From an uncultured Clostridia bacterium (lineage in GTDB: Bacteria > Bacillota > Clostridia > UBA1381), in the NCBI GenBank assembly GCA_934454745.1, contig CAKSGP010000090.1, positions 1 through 6,316 on the forward strand: 6,316 nucleotides of DNA, given 5' to 3'. Made by a program: the position numbers and the translations under genes. This document shows, one piece after another, positions 6,248 through 6,316 of this stretch (position 1 is its first letter; each line of letters begins with the position of its first letter). The notes under the pieces were generated by a model, which did no database searches, was not told the origin of the DNA, and was given only the letters and a program-made list of their open reading frames with translations.

Positions 6248-6305
6248 TCAATTTCTCTTTGAGATTTCAACGAAAAGTCCGTTCCACAGAAAATTGAGTT
6301 ATAGG
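6248..6305 (-). repeat. Right terminal inverted repeat
   Basis: Read inward on the minus strand it starts CCTATAACT and matches the left end at 46 of 58 positions. The reconstructed transposase ATG (6228) lies 20 bases inside it, so the repeat probably also contains the transposase promoter, although I could not pick a convincing -35/-10 pair. Confidence 0.88.
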
Positions 6306-6313
6306 GTACTAAT
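6306..6313. repeat. Target site duplication, right copy (GTACTAAT)
   Basis: An exact copy of 3549-3556, directly outside the right inverted repeat. Only three bases of flanking host DNA follow before the window ends. Confidence 0.9.
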
Positions 6314-6316
6314 TTT

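Larger units (their letters stand above)
3557..6305. mobile_element. IS1595/ISXO2-like transposon carrying a lipoprotein passenger gene
   Basis: The 2749-bp unit is bounded by inverted repeats that begin CCTATAACT at both tips, with a perfect 8-bp direct repeat GTACTAAT immediately outside each. Inside, both genes run on the minus strand: a degenerate ISXO2-like DDE transposase (4608-6228) starting near the right end, and an intact lipoprotein gene (3674-4318) near the left end. An 8-bp duplication matches the IS1595 family, which is known to include members with passenger genes. The exact duplication argues for a fairly recent insertion. The damaged transposase means this copy would probably need a related element's enzyme to move again. 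Confidence 0.88.

Overview
The window looks like chromosomal DNA of a low-GC Gram-positive bacterium, most likely a gut-type member of the Clostridia. The evidence is AAGGAG/AAGGAT ribosome sites, TTGACA/TATAAT promoters, a short lipobox lipoprotein, a clostridial-style M15 peptidase, and folate genes with an HD-domain gene packed between them. The species cannot be named from this sequence.

Layout. (1) Bases 1-680, plus strand: the 3' end of a secreted-type M15 (VanY/CwlK-like) peptidase gene. Its frame is open to the left edge, so the gene begins outside the window. (2) Bases 681-950: no convincing gene. Bases 691-912 fold into a closed, branched set of inverted repeats, and every wobble pair is G-U on the plus strand. 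This is a candidate structured RNA. (3) Bases 951-3479, minus strand: a compact folate operon, folC (TTG start), an HD-domain hydrolase, then folP. Genes overlap by 14 bases or are spaced by 11. A consensus promoter (TTGACA, 17 bases, TATAAT) lies at 3513-3541. (4) Bases 3557-6305: a complete transposon-like unit of 2749 bp. It has 58-bp imperfect terminal inverted repeats and a perfect 8-bp target duplication, GTACTAAT, on both sides. It carries a broken IS1595/ISXO2-like transposase gene and an intact lipoprotein passenger gene with its own promoter and terminator, both on the minus strand.

How the parts relate. FolP makes dihydropteroate and FolC adds glutamate to it. The HD protein between them is a plausible but unproven extra pterin-pathway or nucleotide phosphatase. 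The transposon landed 7 bases upstream of the operon's -35 box, so the promoter core is intact but everything further upstream is now transposon. The lipoprotein gene points toward folC, and a hairpin just after its stop should limit read-through. The transposase reading frame has an in-frame TGA between its two zinc-binding CxxC pairs and a frameshift near its N-terminus. The copy is therefore probably no longer self-mobile, although its ends look intact.
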